DNA of 64,000 nt, from NCBI GenBank assembly GCA_003105015.1, contig PQAF01000027.1, positions 104,425-168,424 on the forward strand, read 5' to 3'. The DNA is from Rhodocyclales bacterium (GTDB lineage Bacteria; Pseudomonadota; Gammaproteobacteria; Burkholderiales; Rhodocyclaceae). The notes beneath the pieces were generated by a model. That model had not been told where the DNA came from. It saw nothing but the letters and a program-made list of their open reading frames with translations, and searched no databases. The position numbers were made by a program, and so were the translations under genes. The stretch's first letter is position 1. Every line of letters begins with the position of its first letter. This document shows, piece by piece, positions 43,136-53,395 of the stretch.

Positions 43136-43159
43136 AAAGTCAGTCCCCACGGTACGGCG
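43136..43159 (+). repeat. Bipartite motif copy 13
   Basis: Exact match; fills the 28-base gap between hsdM and hoxA. Its right half forms one arm of a 9-bp perfect hairpin (43154-43162 with 43170-43178). Confidence 0.75.
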
Positions 43160-43161
43160 CC

Positions 43162-44619
<1,458 letters not shown>

Positions 44620-44630
44620 GTTGTTTCTCC

Positions 44631-46373
44631 CTAGGCTGCATTGCGAGTTTTCAGGCTCGCCTGTTTCTGCCACATGTTCTGCCGGTGCCGCGCCAGATGC
44701 AGCGGCGTCCACGCGTGCGGCACGCGATGCACGAAGTGGTAGCGCGCGACGTGGTAGCTCGGATCGAAGCCGTAGAAGTTCAGCTTCATGCGCGCCAGCT
44801 CCTCTTCCCGATGGGCTTCGAGCGGCTTCGTCGCTTCGTCGCGGGCGCGGGCGGCGCGCTTCTCTTCCAGCAATCGCGCCAGGTCGGGCCGCGCCGCAAG
44901 TTCCATCGCCTGCTGCCGCAGCTGCGCAACGAAGGCCGGCACGTCGGCGCCGAAGCATTCGTCGATGAGGCCCTGCGCGACCGCCTGCTTCGCGCCGATG
45001 GGCAGGCGGTTCTGCGTCACGGCATGCGCGCGCTCCCAGCCGATGCGGCGCGGCAGGAGGTAGGTCCAGTACTCCGAGCCGTAGAGGTTGCCCATGCCCT
45101 TGTAGTGCGGGTTGAGGATGACGCCCTCGCGCGCCAGCACGCGGTCGGCCGTCAGCGCCAGGAAGACGCCGCCGGCGCCGGCGTTGCCCTGCATGGCCGC
45201 GACGACATGGTGGCTGCCGCAGTCGAGGATGGCGCGGCAGAGGTCGTCCATGGCATTGATGTTGGCCCAGGATTCGTCGGCGGGGCTCTCCGCCGCCTCG
45301 ATGGTGTTGAGGTGGATGCCGTTCGACCAAAAGTCCGGCCCGCCCATCAGCACGATGACTTTCGTCTCGCGCTTGCTTGCCGCGACGAAGGCATCGCGCA
45401 GGCGCAGGCAGTCGGCCGTCGACATGGCGCCGTTGTAGAAATCGAAGTGCAGGAAGCCGGCGCCGCCCTCCTCCTCGTAGCTGATGTCCTGCCAGGTCGA
45501 GAGATCGCGCAGCGGCAGCGCGGGCAGCGCCGATTCGGGCACGTCCGCCGCCGCTTCGGGCAGCGCCTGTGCCGCCGGCAGCTTGAAGCTCGGCTGCTCG
45601 GACTTGCGTTTGGCGTGGGTGAGCCACACCGCACCGTCCACCGTGGCGCGGCACAGCGCGCCCTGGCGCCGCGCGATGATGGCGCCGGGCTGGGCGCCGC
45701 GCAGCGTGCCTTCCGGGTGCGCATTGAAGAGCCAGCAATCGACGCCGGCGATGCGGTCGGCGAGGCCGGGGAAGCTGTCCGCGGCGCGCAGTTTTCGCAG
45801 CACCGTCGCCGTGTTGTCGCGCGTCCAGTCGACACAACGATCCAGCTGCTTCATGAGCGGGCGCTCGGTGCCGCGCACGGCGGGGTTCGCATAGTCGAGC
45901 GGCGTCGGCTTGAAATCCCCCTGCGCGAATTTCTCCACCGCCTCGAGCACGGCGGCCGTCGCCGCCTCGGTCACCTCGTTGCGGTAGAGGCTGCTCTTGC
46001 GTGCCGCGCGCATCGGGAAGCTGCGCGTCGCCCAGATGTCGCCGCCGTCCATGACAGCGTTGGCCTGCAGCACGGTGACGCCCCACTCCGCTTCATTGTT
46101 GGTGATCGCCCAGTCCAGCGCCGAGGGGCCGCGGTCGCCCGGAATGCCCGGGTGCACCACCAGGCAGACATGCTCGCGCCACACCGCCTCGGGAATGGCG
46201 CGCTTGAGGAAGGGGGCGACGATCAGGTCGGGCCGGAACAGCGCCACCGCCTCGACGGCGACGCTGTCGTTGATGTCGAATTCGATGGACACCTCGTGGC
46301 CGCGCTCGCTCAGCTCGACGTAGAGGCGCTGGGCGAGGCTGTTGAAGGAATGGGTTAAAGAAAGAATACGCAT
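44631..46373 (-). CDS. hoxX: Hydrogenase maturation protein HoxX (CO-ligand supply)
   Basis: 580 residues from the ATG at 46373 (MRILSLTHSFNS). Two domains: an N-terminal formyltransferase-like half (about 1-260; HPGIPGDRGPSALDWAI is the catalytic segment) and a C-terminal enoyl-CoA hydratase-like half (about 280-540). In knallgas bacteria HoxX converts formyl-tetrahydrofolate through formyl-CoA to the CO ligand of the active-site iron, mainly in air. Its presence suggests the hydrogenase must work with oxygen present. Follows hypE after a 96-base gap holding an octamer hairpin. Confidence 0.93.
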   Translation of the reverse strand: MRILSLTHSFNSLAQRLYVELSERGHEVSIEFDINDSVAVEAVALFRPDLIVAPFLKRAIPEAVWREHVCLVVHPGIPGDRGPSALDWAITNNEAEWGVTVLQANAVMDGGDIWATRSFPMRAARKSSLYRNEVTEAATAAVLEAVEKFAQGDFKPTPLDYANPAVRGTERPLMKQLDRCVDWTRDNTATVLRKLRAADSFPGLADRIAGVDCWLFNAHPEGTLRGAQPGAIIARRQGALCRATVDGAVWLTHAKRKSEQPSFKLPAAQALPEAAADVPESALPALPLRDLSTWQDISYEEEGGAGFLHFDFYNGAMSTADCLRLRDAFVAASKRETKVIVLMGGPDFWSNGIHLNTIEAAESPADESWANINAMDDLCRAILDCGSHHVVAAMQGNAGAGGVFLALTADRVLAREGVILNPHYKGMGNLYGSEYWTYLLPRRIGWERAHAVTQNRLPIGAKQAVAQGLIDECFGADVPAFVAQLRQQAMELAARPDLARLLEEKRAARARDEATKPLEAHREEELARMKLNFYGFDPSYHVARYHFVHRVPHAWTPLHLARHRQNMWQKQASLKTRNAA

Positions 46374-46386
46374 AAACCCTTTTTCA

Positions 46387-46453
46387 CCACAGAGACACAG
46401 AGGCACAGAGAACAACGAGAAAAGAATTTCTCTGTGTCTCTGTGCCTCTGTGG
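46387..46453. repeat. Octamer-repeat hairpin 1 (hypE-hoxX gap)
   Basis: Left arm CCACAGAG, ACACAGAG, GCACAGAG in tandem; right arm CTCTGTGT, CTCTGTGC, CTCTGTGG. The arms pair over 24 bp with a 19-base loop and only the order of two octamers swapped. Confidence 0.8.
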
Positions 46454-46469
46454 TTAATGGTTCTGACTT

Positions 46470-47519
46470 TCAACATATCCTCGGCAGCTGCTCGCCGGTG
46501 AGCCAGTCGACGATGCGCTTGCCGCCGAAGGCCGTCTCCATCTGCACGAAGTGGTGCGGGTCCTCGTGCACGGCGCCGATGATGGCGGCGTTGGCGCCGA
46601 GCGGATGCGCGCGCATCGTTTCGAGCAGGCGATTCGCTTGCTCCGGCGCGCAGATGCAGATCAGCTTGCCCTCGTTGGCGACGTAGAGCGGATCGAGGCC
46701 GAGGAATTCGCAGGCGGCCTCGACCTCCTGCCGCACCGGGATGGCCTCCTCGCGCAGCATCATGCCGACGCCGGACTGGCGGGCGATCTCGTTGAGCGTG
46801 GTGGCGAGACCGCCGCGCGTCGGGTCGCGCAGGGCATGGATGTCGGGCACCGCCTCGACCATGCGCGCTACCAGGTCGTGCAATGCCGCCGTGTCGGACT
46901 GGATGGTCGTCTCGAAGCCGAGGCTCTCGCGTTGCGCCATGATGGCGACGCCGTGATCGCCCAGCGTGCCGGAGACGAGGATCGTGTCGCCCGGCCGCGC
47001 CCGGTCGCCGGAGATGTTCACGCCGTCCGGCACCACGCCGACGCCGGTGGTGGTGATGAAGACGCCGTCGCCCTTGCCTTGCTCCACGACCTTGGTGTCG
47101 CCGGTCACGATCGGCACGCCGGCCTCGCGCGCGGCGTGCGCCATCGACTCGACGATGCGCTTCAGGTCGGCGAGCGGGAAGCCCTCCTCGAGGATGAAGC
47201 TCGCCGAGAGGTAGAGCGGCTTCGCGCCGGACATGGCGACGTCGTTCACCGTGCCGTGCACCGACAGGCAGCCGATGTCGCCGCCGGGGAAGAACAGCGG
47301 CGAGACGACGTGCGAATCCGTCGCCATCACCATGCGCCCGCTTTGCACGGCGAAGCAGGCCTGGTCGTTGGCGGCGCGCAGCCAGTCGTTGTCGAAGGCG
47401 GCGAGGAACAGCTCCTCGATCAGCTGCGCCATGGCCCGCCCGCCGCTGCCGTGGGTCATGTCCACGCGGCCATGCTTGAAGTCGACGGGGCGGATGTAGC
47501 CTTTGCGGACATTACTCAT
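46470..47519 (-). CDS. hypE: Hydrogenase maturation protein HypE
   Basis: 349 residues from the ATG at 47519 (MSNVRKGY). AIR-synthase/PurM fold with ATP-binding GGDIGCLSVHGTVNDVAMSGA and VTGDTKVVEQGKGDG, ending in the invariant PRIC whose terminal Cys receives the carbamoyl group and is dehydrated to the thiocyanate that becomes a CN ligand. Works with HypF and hands CN to HypCD. Its start overlaps the stop of the DUF559 gene, an unusual coupling. Confidence 0.96.
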   Translation of the reverse strand: MSNVRKGYIRPVDFKHGRVDMTHGSGGRAMAQLIEELFLAAFDNDWLRAANDQACFAVQSGRMVMATDSHVVSPLFFPGGDIGCLSVHGTVNDVAMSGAKPLYLSASFILEEGFPLADLKRIVESMAHAAREAGVPIVTGDTKVVEQGKGDGVFITTTGVGVVPDGVNISGDRARPGDTILVSGTLGDHGVAIMAQRESLGFETTIQSDTAALHDLVARMVEAVPDIHALRDPTRGGLATTLNEIARQSGVGMMLREEAIPVRQEVEAACEFLGLDPLYVANEGKLICICAPEQANRLLETMRAHPLGANAAIIGAVHEDPHHFVQMETAFGGKRIVDWLTGEQLPRIC

Positions 47520-47899
47520 GTGCACCGCCCTTCCCCCTCTCCCCGCTCGCGGGGAGAGGGTTGGGGTGAGGGGCCCAGCGCCTCACGTATTGTTTCGAGG
47601 ACACCCGTAGTGTTCTCCATCACTTCGTTGTTCCAGAATCGCATCACTTTCAACCCTTGACTGGCGAGATAGTCCGTTCTCTTCTCGTCGTGCTTTCTGT
47701 GCTCGTCATCATCATGTTGGCCACCATCGATCTCAATCACCATGTTTGCGTCCGCACAATAAAGATCGAGTACATATGGCCCGACAGGATGCTGCCTCCT
47801 GAACTTCCATCCATCCAGACGACGATCGCGCAAGAGATGCCACAGCCTTCTCTCGGCGTCGGTCTGGTTGCGACGTAATGTCCTTGCTGCTTCGTTCAT
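47516..47899 (-). CDS. DUF559 endonuclease-like protein bracketed by inverted palindromes
   Basis: 127 residues from the ATG at 47899. Vsr-like PD-(D/E)xK fold: RRLWHLLRDRRLDGWKFRRQHPVGPYVLDLYC...VIEIDGGQHD, with LDLYC Asp and EIDGGQH as putative catalytic residues. The last ~20 residues ([15 protein letters not shown]...) are encoded by the adjacent palindromic repeat and are not part of the fold. Unrelated to hydrogenase maturation, it sits between hypD and hypE with copies of the CCCTCTCCCC palindrome on both sides facing inward, which suggests a small mobile unit. Confidence 0.85.
   Translation of the reverse strand: MNEAARTLRRNQTDAERRLWHLLRDRRLDGWKFRRQHPVGPYVLDLYCADANMVIEIDGGQHDDDEHRKHDEKRTDYLASQGLKVMRFWNNEVMENTTGVLETIREALGPSPQPSPRERGEGEGRCT
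47526..47573 (+). repeat. CCCTCTCCCC-type palindromic repeat, copy B
   Basis: Palindrome 47535-47560 with a GGTTGGGGTGAGGGG tail pointing into the DUF559 gene, whose C-terminus it encodes. Confidence 0.75.
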
Positions 47900-47902
47900 C
47901 TG

Positions 47903-47943
47903 CCCCTCACCCCAGCCCTCTCCCCGCAAGCGGGGAGAGGGGG
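47903..47943 (-). repeat. CCCTCTCCCC-type palindromic repeat, copy C
   Basis: Inverted relative to copy B: the CCCCTCACCCC tail comes first, pointing into the DUF559 gene from its upstream side. Contains the hypD stop codon. Confidence 0.75.
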
Positions 47944-49124
47944 TCTGCTTTTCTCTCCCTCTCCCCGCCCTCGCGGGGAGAGGGCCGGGGTGAGGGTGCC
48001 GTTGCGTCCTTGTAACGCCCATAGGTGTAGTGCGCGGCGCAGGCGCCCTCCGAGCTCACCATGCAGGAGCCCATCGGGTTCTCCGGGGTACACACCGTGC
48101 CGAACAGCTTGCAGTCCTGCGGGCGCTTGAGGCCGCGCAGGATCGCGCCGCATTCGCAGGCCTTGTTGTCGGCCACCGACTTGTATTCGATGCCGAAGCG
48201 GCGCTCGGCGTCGAAGGCCGCGTACTTGGCCTTGATGCGCAGCGCGCTGTAGGGCACTTCATTCAGGCCGCGCCATTCGAAGCTCTTCCTCAGCTCGAAC
48301 ACCTCGGCCACCAGTTGCTGCGCCTTGACGTTGCCCTCGCGCGTCACGGCGCGGGAGAACTCGTTCTCGACCTCGGCGCGGCCCTCGTTCAGCTGGCGCA
48401 CCAGCATCAGGATGGCCTGCATGACGTCGAGCGGCTCGAAGCCGGCGATCACCACCGGCTTCTCGTATTCCTCGGCGAAATGCTCGTAGGGCTGGCTGCC
48501 GATCACCGTCGACACGTGGGCCGGGCCGATGAAGGCGTCGAGCGGCACCGTGCCGTGCAGCCTGACTTCCGGCGACTCGAGGATGTTGGCGATGGCCGAG
48601 GGCGTCAGCACGTGGTTGCAGAACACGGTGAAATTCTTCAGGCCGAGCTTTTCGGCCTGCAGCAGCGCCACGGCGGTGGGCGGCGTGGTGGTCTCGAAGC
48701 CGATGGCGAAGAACACCACCTCGCGCTCCGGGTTGTCCTGCGCCAGCTTCAGCGCGTCGGCGCTGGAATACACCATGCGCACGTCGGCCCCGCGCGCTTT
48801 GGCCTTCAGCAGCGACAGCCCGCCGGAAGCCGGCACGCGCAGGCAGTCGCCGTAGGTGGCGAGGATGACGCCGCGATTCAAGGCGAGGTCGATGGCGTTG
48901 TCGATGCGGCCGATGGGCAGCACGCAGACCGGGCAGCCGGGGCCGTGGATGAGGCGGATGTTGTCGGGCAGCAGGTCGGAGAGGCCGTAGCGCGAGATGG
49001 CGTGCGTGTGGCCGCCGCAGAATTCCATGATGTGGTAGCGGCGATCGGCGCGCGTCTCGGCGGCAATGGCCGCCGCGATGACGCGCGCCGTCTTGCCGTC
49101 GCGGAATTCGTCGATGTACTTCAC
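47907..49124 (-). CDS. hypD: Hydrogenase maturation protein HypD with repeat-encoded C-terminal extension
   Basis: 405 residues from a GTG at 49124 that overlaps the hypC stop. [4Fe-4S] protein with [32 protein letters not shown] and the C-terminal Cys set ([38 protein letters not shown]). It holds the Fe(CN)2CO intermediate with HypC. After ...HYTYGRYK, where family members end, about 32 residues ([15 protein letters not shown]...) are encoded by two palindromic repeats, so the original stop has been lost. Confidence 0.94.
   Translation of the reverse strand: MKYIDEFRDGKTARVIAAAIAAETRADRRYHIMEFCGGHTHAISRYGLSDLLPDNIRLIHGPGCPVCVLPIGRIDNAIDLALNRGVILATYGDCLRVPASGGLSLLKAKARGADVRMVYSSADALKLAQDNPEREVVFFAIGFETTTPPTAVALLQAEKLGLKNFTVFCNHVLTPSAIANILESPEVRLHGTVPLDAFIGPAHVSTVIGSQPYEHFAEEYEKPVVIAGFEPLDVMQAILMLVRQLNEGRAEVENEFSRAVTREGNVKAQQLVAEVFELRKSFEWRGLNEVPYSALRIKAKYAAFDAERRFGIEYKSVADNKACECGAILRGLKRPQDCKLFGTVCTPENPMGSCMVSSEGACAAHYTYGRYKDATAPSPRPSPREGGERERKADPLSPLAGRGLG
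47957..47997 (+). repeat. CCCTCTCCCC-type palindromic repeat, copy D
   Basis: Same family and orientation as copies A and B; next to copy C, inside the extended hypD frame. Confidence 0.75.
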
Positions 49125-49357
49125 GCCGGCGGCACTCCCACGCTCTCGCCGAGCTCGGCGAAGAGCGCCAGGGTCTTCTCGGCCTCCTCCGGGTCGAGCT
49201 TCTGGATGGCGTAGCCGACGTGCAGGATGACGTAGTCGCCGACGCCGATGCCGTCGACCAGCGCCAGCGAGATTTCCTTTCGCACGCCGCCGACGTCGAC
49301 CGTCGCCTGGTCGCCCTCGTGCAGCTCCACCACCTTCACCGGTATTGCGAGGCACAT
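49121..49357 (-). CDS. hypC: Hydrogenase maturation chaperone HypC
   Basis: 78 residues beginning MCLAIPVKV; the Cys exposed after Met removal binds the Fe(CN)2CO unit. Small beta-barrel HypC/HupF family with the [16 protein letters not shown] block. Carries iron from HypD to the hydrogenase large subunit. Coupled to hypD by overlap of stop and start. Confidence 0.95.
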   Translation of the reverse strand: MCLAIPVKVVELHEGDQATVDVGGVRKEISLALVDGIGVGDYVILHVGYAIQKLDPEEAEKTLALFAELGESVGVPPA

Positions 49358-49368
49358 GCCGGACTCCT

Positions 49369-49815
49369 TCAGAATGCGGACTGGGCGCGCTTGCATTCCA
49401 GCACGCCCTTGCGCCCGGTTTCCTCGTCCACCTGCTGCAGCAGCGAGCGGGCCATCCAGAAGCCCATCTTCACTTCCTGCCAGACGTAGTAGGACTTGCC
49501 CGCCTCGGTGGTCAGGGTCAGCTTCGACACGTCTTCCGCGTGGGAGGCGATCTCGTGGCTGCCCGGCGCGACTTCCCAGAGAAAATAGGTCTGCGGGCCG
49601 GACTGGCCCGCCACCTTGCCGTCGAGCGACACCGTCATGGTGATCGCGCCGCCGAAGCCTTCGTTGCGATAAACATAGATGTTCGACTTGTCGGGCTTGA
49701 CAGCAAAAAGCTTGCCCTGTGCATCGTCGTCGAGCGAAGCCATCGGCACCGATGCGCATCCGCTCATCACCAGCACAAGGGTCAGCAGCAAACCGACCAG
49801 GCCATTCTTCTTCAT
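49369..49815 (-). CDS. DUF2846-type lipoprotein within the hyp operon
   Basis: 148 residues from the ATG at 49815. Lipoprotein signal with lipobox VMSGC (Cys ~20), then an Ig-like beta domain ([22 protein letters not shown]...[20 protein letters not shown]...[12 protein letters not shown]) typical of DUF2846. No known link to hydrogenase assembly; 20 bases after hypF and 11 before hypC, so it is transcribed with them. Function unknown. Confidence 0.85.
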   Translation of the reverse strand: MKKNGLVGLLLTLVLVMSGCASVPMASLDDDAQGKLFAVKPDKSNIYVYRNEGFGGAITMTVSLDGKVAGQSGPQTYFLWEVAPGSHEIASHAEDVSKLTLTTEAGKSYYVWQEVKMGFWMARSLLQQVDEETGRKGVLECKRAQSAF

Positions 49816-49835
49816 TTCATTCTCCCAATAAAAAG

Positions 49836-52121
49836 TCATACGCCTTGCATCGCGATCCAGGCCTGTCCCAGGCTCAGGCCGCCGTCGTTGGGCGGCGCCA
49901 GCCGCGCCTCCAGCACTTCGAAACCCTTCGCCTCCAGCCGCCGCCGCACACCTGCGCTCAATATTCGGTTGAGGAAGCAGCCGCCTCCGAGCGCGACGCG
50001 ACGAATGCCGCATTCCTGCGCAGCGCGTTCCAACCAGGCCGCCAGCGCGGAGGCGAATGTAGCGTGGAACAGCGCGGCGGCAAGACCGGCATCGCGCTCG
50101 TCGGCCAGGCGCGCCAGCAGCGGCAGCAGGTCGAGCGTGCCGTCTGCGCCGAGGACGAAGCCGTCGCGCAGGGCCTCTACCTCGCCGTGCTGCGCAGACT
50201 GACTTTCGTAGCGCATCGCCGCCTGGCCCTCGTAGGCGGCGACCTCGCACAGGCCGGCCAGCCCCGCCGCGGCGTCGAAGAGCCGGCCGCAGCTCGAGGT
50301 CGGCGGTGTGTGGGCACTGCCGCCGAGCATCATGGCGATCGCCCCGGCGGCGCGCTGCTGCGGGAATCTTTCCTTGATCTCGCCGCCGCGGCCCAATGCG
50401 AAGAGCGCCGCCGCGGCCATGCGCCAGGGCTCGCGCGCCGCCTTGTCGCCGCCCGGCAGCGGAAGTTCGCGCAGGTGGCCGAGGCGGTCGAAGCGTTCAT
50501 TGTCCACCTGCAGCAGCTCGCCGCCCCATATCCCTTTGTCGGTGCCCATGCCGACGCCGTCGAGGGCGAGGCCCAGCAGCGGCCCCGTCGCGCCGTGCTC
50601 CGCCGCCACCGCGGCGATGTGGGCGTGGTGGTGCTGCACGGCGACGGTTTTCAGGCCGCGACCGCGTGCGAAGTCGGCGGCGAAGCGCGTGCCGTGGAAA
50701 TCCGGATGCAGGTCGTGGGCGACGACTTCCGGTTCGATCTCCAGCAGCTCCATCATGCGCTGCGCGGTCTCTTCCAGCGCACGGCAGGTCGGCGCGTTGT
50801 CGAGGTCGCCGATGTGCTGGGAGAGGAAGGCCTCGTCGCCGCGCGTGAGGCAGATCGTGTTCTTGAGGAAGCCGCCGGTGGCGAGGATGGAGGGGCCGGG
50901 TTTTGGCAGCTTGATGGGCTGGGGGGTGAAACCGCGGGCGCGGCGGATGAACTGGTTTGCGCGCACCACGCTGTCGTCGACGCGCGTGACGATCTCGCGG
51001 TCGTGCATCAGCCAGGCGTCGGCGATGCCGTTCAGCCGCGCCAGCGCCTCGTCGTCCTCGCGCACGATGGGTTCGCCGCCGGGGTTGGCGCTGGTCATGA
51101 CCAAAGTCAGTCGCTGCGGAACGGCGATCCAGTCGGTGCCGGCCGGCCGGCCCGCCGCCTCGTGGAAGAGCAGGAACTGGATCGGCGTGCACGGCAGCAT
51201 CGCGCCGAGCTCGGCGAGGCCCGGGGCAATGCCCGGCAGTGCGGCGTCGCAGCCTTCGCGCTTCTGCAACAGCACTACCGGCCGCTCGCGCGATTCGAGC
51301 AGGGCACGCTCGGCGTCATCCATTTCGGCGAACTGCACCACCGACGCCGCGTTGGCGAACATCACGGCGAAGGGTTTCTCCTCGCGGTTCTTGCGCTCGC
51401 GCAGGCGCGCGACGGCTTCGGCATTGCCCGCGTCGCAGGCGAGGTGATAGCCGCCCAGCCCCTTGACGGCAACGATCTCGCCGCGCTGCAGGCGCGCCAG
51501 GGTTTCGGCAATCGGGTCGGCCGCCTTGTCCCGCAGCGAAAGCTGCGGCCCGCACACCGGGCAGGCGTTCGGCTGCGCATGGAAGCGGCGGTCGTTGGGA
51601 TCGTCGTATTCGCGCCGGCAGGCCGGGCACATCGCGAAAGCCGCCATGCTGGTGTGCGGCCGGTCGTAGGGCAGCCGGCGCGTCAGGGTGTAGCGCGGGC
51701 CGCAGTGCGTGCAGTTGATGAAGGCGTGGCGCCAGCGCCGGTTGGCGGGATCGAACAGCTCGGCGAGGCAGTCCGGGCAGGTGGCGGTATCCGGCGTCAC
51801 CGCGGTATTCGCCGTGCCGTGGCGACTGACTTTTATCTCGAAGCCGCGCGCGTTGCTCGTCGGCGCCTCGGTCGTTTCCACGGAAGTGACGCTCGCCAGT
51901 GGCGGCGCTTCCGTCTCCAGCCGGACGATCAGCGCCTCGATCGCATCCGCCGCGCCCTGCGCCTCGATGTCCACGCCCTCGCCGTCGTTGCGCACCCAGC
52001 CGGCGAGGTTCAGCTCCTGCGCCAGGCGATAGACGAAGGGCCGGAAGCCGACGCCCTGCACCTGCCCGCGCACGCGGATGCGGCGGCAGACCGAGACGGC
52101 GTTGCGGACTGAAACGGTCAT
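49836..52121 (-). CDS. hypF: Carbamoyltransferase HypF
   Basis: 761 residues. Acylphosphatase domain (VRGQVQGVGFRPFVYRLA), two zinc-finger pairs (CPDCLAEL...CTHCGPR and CPACRREY...CPVCGP), YrdC-like domain, and a Kae1/carbamoyltransferase domain with HHHAHIAAVAAEHG. It transfers the carbamoyl group of carbamoyl phosphate to the C-terminal Cys of HypE. Full length. Three copies of the bipartite motif lie inside, the densest cluster of coding copies in the window. Confidence 0.96.
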   Translation of the reverse strand: MTVSVRNAVSVCRRIRVRGQVQGVGFRPFVYRLAQELNLAGWVRNDGEGVDIEAQGAADAIEALIVRLETEAPPLASVTSVETTEAPTSNARGFEIKVSRHGTANTAVTPDTATCPDCLAELFDPANRRWRHAFINCTHCGPRYTLTRRLPYDRPHTSMAAFAMCPACRREYDDPNDRRFHAQPNACPVCGPQLSLRDKAADPIAETLARLQRGEIVAVKGLGGYHLACDAGNAEAVARLRERKNREEKPFAVMFANAASVVQFAEMDDAERALLESRERPVVLLQKREGCDAALPGIAPGLAELGAMLPCTPIQFLLFHEAAGRPAGTDWIAVPQRLTLVMTSANPGGEPIVREDDEALARLNGIADAWLMHDREIVTRVDDSVVRANQFIRRARGFTPQPIKLPKPGPSILATGGFLKNTICLTRGDEAFLSQHIGDLDNAPTCRALEETAQRMMELLEIEPEVVAHDLHPDFHGTRFAADFARGRGLKTVAVQHHHAHIAAVAAEHGATGPLLGLALDGVGMGTDKGIWGGELLQVDNERFDRLGHLRELPLPGGDKAAREPWRMAAAALFALGRGGEIKERFPQQRAAGAIAMMLGGSAHTPPTSSCGRLFDAAAGLAGLCEVAAYEGQAAMRYESQSAQHGEVEALRDGFVLGADGTLDLLPLLARLADERDAGLAAALFHATFASALAAWLERAAQECGIRRVALGGGCFLNRILSAGVRRRLEAKGFEVLEARLAPPNDGGLSLGQAWIAMQGV
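50183..50206 (-). repeat. Bipartite motif copy 14
   Basis: Exact match on the minus strand; inside hypF, sense. Confidence 0.7.
51103..51126 (+). repeat. Bipartite motif copy 15
   Basis: Exact match on the plus strand; inside hypF, antisense. Confidence 0.7.
51810..51833 (-). repeat. Bipartite motif copy 16
   Basis: Exact match on the minus strand; inside hypF, sense. Confidence 0.7.
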
Positions 52122-52144
52122 CGCAACGTCGCTTCAGAGTTGAA

Positions 52145-52213
52145 CCACGGCGCGCACGGCGACACGGCGCAAGAATATCGAATGATTTCGCCGTGTCGCC
52201 TTGTTCGCCGTGG
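52145..52213. repeat. Octamer-repeat hairpin 2 (hypB-hypF gap)
   Basis: Left arm CCACGGCG, GCACGGCG, ACACGGCG (one extra base after the first); right arm CGCCGTGT, CGCCTTGT, CGCCGTGG. Same architecture as hairpins 1 and 3 with CACGGCG in place of CACAGAG. Confidence 0.75.
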
Positions 52214-52231
52214 TGAAAGATTTTTCAAGGT

Positions 52232-53038
52232 TCAGCCCCTCGCCGCGGCGACGCCCTGCTCCAGCCAGGCGAGCCAGCCGTCCATGCCCTCGCCGCTCTT
52301 CGCCGAGACCTGCAGCACTTCGATCTTCGGATTGACGCGGCGGGCGTATTCGATGCATTTCGCCGTGTCGAAGGAGAGGTGCGGCAGCAGGTCGACCTTG
52401 GTCAGCAGCATGAGGTCGCTCGCCGCGAACATGTTCGGATACTTGAGCGGCTTGTCCTCGCCCTCGGTGACGGAGAGGATCACCACCTTGTGCGCCTCGC
52501 CGAGGTCGAATTCCGCCGGGCAGACCAGGTTGCCGACGTTCTCGATCAGCAGCAAGCCGCCCGCCTTCAGATCGAGCCGCTCGAAGGCGTGGCCGACCAT
52601 GTGGGCGTCGAGGTGGCAGCCCTTGCCGGTGTTCACCTGGATGGCCCGGGCGCCGGTGGCGCGGATGCGCTCGGCGTCGTTGCTGGTCTGCTGGTCGCCC
52701 TCGATCACCGCCAGCGGGTGGCGGCCGGCCAGGCGCTTGATGGATTCCACCAGCAGCGTGGTCTTGCCCGAGCCGGGGCTGGAGACGAGGTTGATGGCGA
52801 ACAGGCCGCGCGCCTTCCATTCCTTGCGGTTGGCGCTGGCGTAGCCGTTGTTCTTGGCGAGGATGTCCTGCTCGATCTGCACCATGCGGCCCGGCGGGAG
52901 GCCGGGCGCGTGGGCATGCTCATGGCCATGATGGTGGTGATGCCGGGGCGCATAGCTGAAGCCGCTTGGCGCATGCGTGTGCTCCGGTCCGCCCTCGATC
53001 TTCGTTTCGCCCTGGCCGCAGCCGCAAACTGTACACAT
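52232..53038 (-). CDS. hypB: Nickel-inserting GTPase HypB
   Basis: 268 residues. N-terminal high-affinity nickel motif MCTVCGCG, a His-rich segment ([12 protein letters not shown], nickel storage), then a SIMIBI GTPase: [24 protein letters not shown], the metal-binding [13 protein letters not shown] and the G4 motif TKVDLL. Delivers nickel to the large subunit with HypA. Ends 110 bases before hypF, a gap that holds an octamer hairpin. Confidence 0.96.
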   Translation of the reverse strand: MCTVCGCGQGETKIEGGPEHTHAPSGFSYAPRHHHHHGHEHAHAPGLPPGRMVQIEQDILAKNNGYASANRKEWKARGLFAINLVSSPGSGKTTLLVESIKRLAGRHPLAVIEGDQQTSNDAERIRATGARAIQVNTGKGCHLDAHMVGHAFERLDLKAGGLLLIENVGNLVCPAEFDLGEAHKVVILSVTEGEDKPLKYPNMFAASDLMLLTKVDLLPHLSFDTAKCIEYARRVNPKIEVLQVSAKSGEGMDGWLAWLEQGVAAARG

Positions 53039-53053
53039 GTTCCGTTCCTCCGC

Positions 53054-53395
53054 TTACTCGACTTCGAGTTCCTTCACCCGCATCTCCGTGCCGCCCTGCA
53101 CCTGCAGCTGGTAGCCGCCGCAGCGCGGGCAGGGGTCGTAGCGCTCCGCCACCGGCACCGTCCGGCTGCACTGCATGCACCAGCTGCTGCCGGGGACGGC
53201 GACGATCTCCAGCGCGGCGCCCTCGGCAACGCTGCCGCGCGTCACCGCATCGAAGCAGAAGCGCATCGCCTCCGTCTCGACGCCGGACAGCGCGCCGATC
53301 TCCAGCCACACCGTCTTCACGCGCGCGAAGCCCGACTTCGCCGCCTGGTCCTCGATGATCTGCAGGACCCCTTCCGCCAGGCTCATCTCATGCAT
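53054..53395 (-). CDS. hypA: Nickel chaperone HypA
   Basis: 113 residues beginning MHEMSLAEG; the N-terminal Met-His-Glu binds nickel. Zinc site made of WCMQC and CPRCGG. Works with HypB to load nickel. Its start overlaps the end of the hoxV-like gene by 8 bases; hypB follows after 15 bases. Confidence 0.96.
   Translation of the reverse strand: MHEMSLAEGVLQIIEDQAAKSGFARVKTVWLEIGALSGVETEAMRFCFDAVTRGSVAEGAALEIVAVPGSSWCMQCSRTVPVAERYDPCPRCGGYQLQVQGGTEMRVKELEVE

Noticed and set aside
29638..43159. Integron with attC sites
   Set aside because: The repeated sites lack the paired-arm structure and length of attC, the cargo genes are in multi-gene operons with their own promoters, and no integrase gene is present.
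46387..46453. Tandem octamers as a possible CRISPR array
   Set aside because: The units are only 8 bases, arranged as two opposing arms without spacers; this is a hairpin repeat. No CRISPR array or cas gene was seen in the window.
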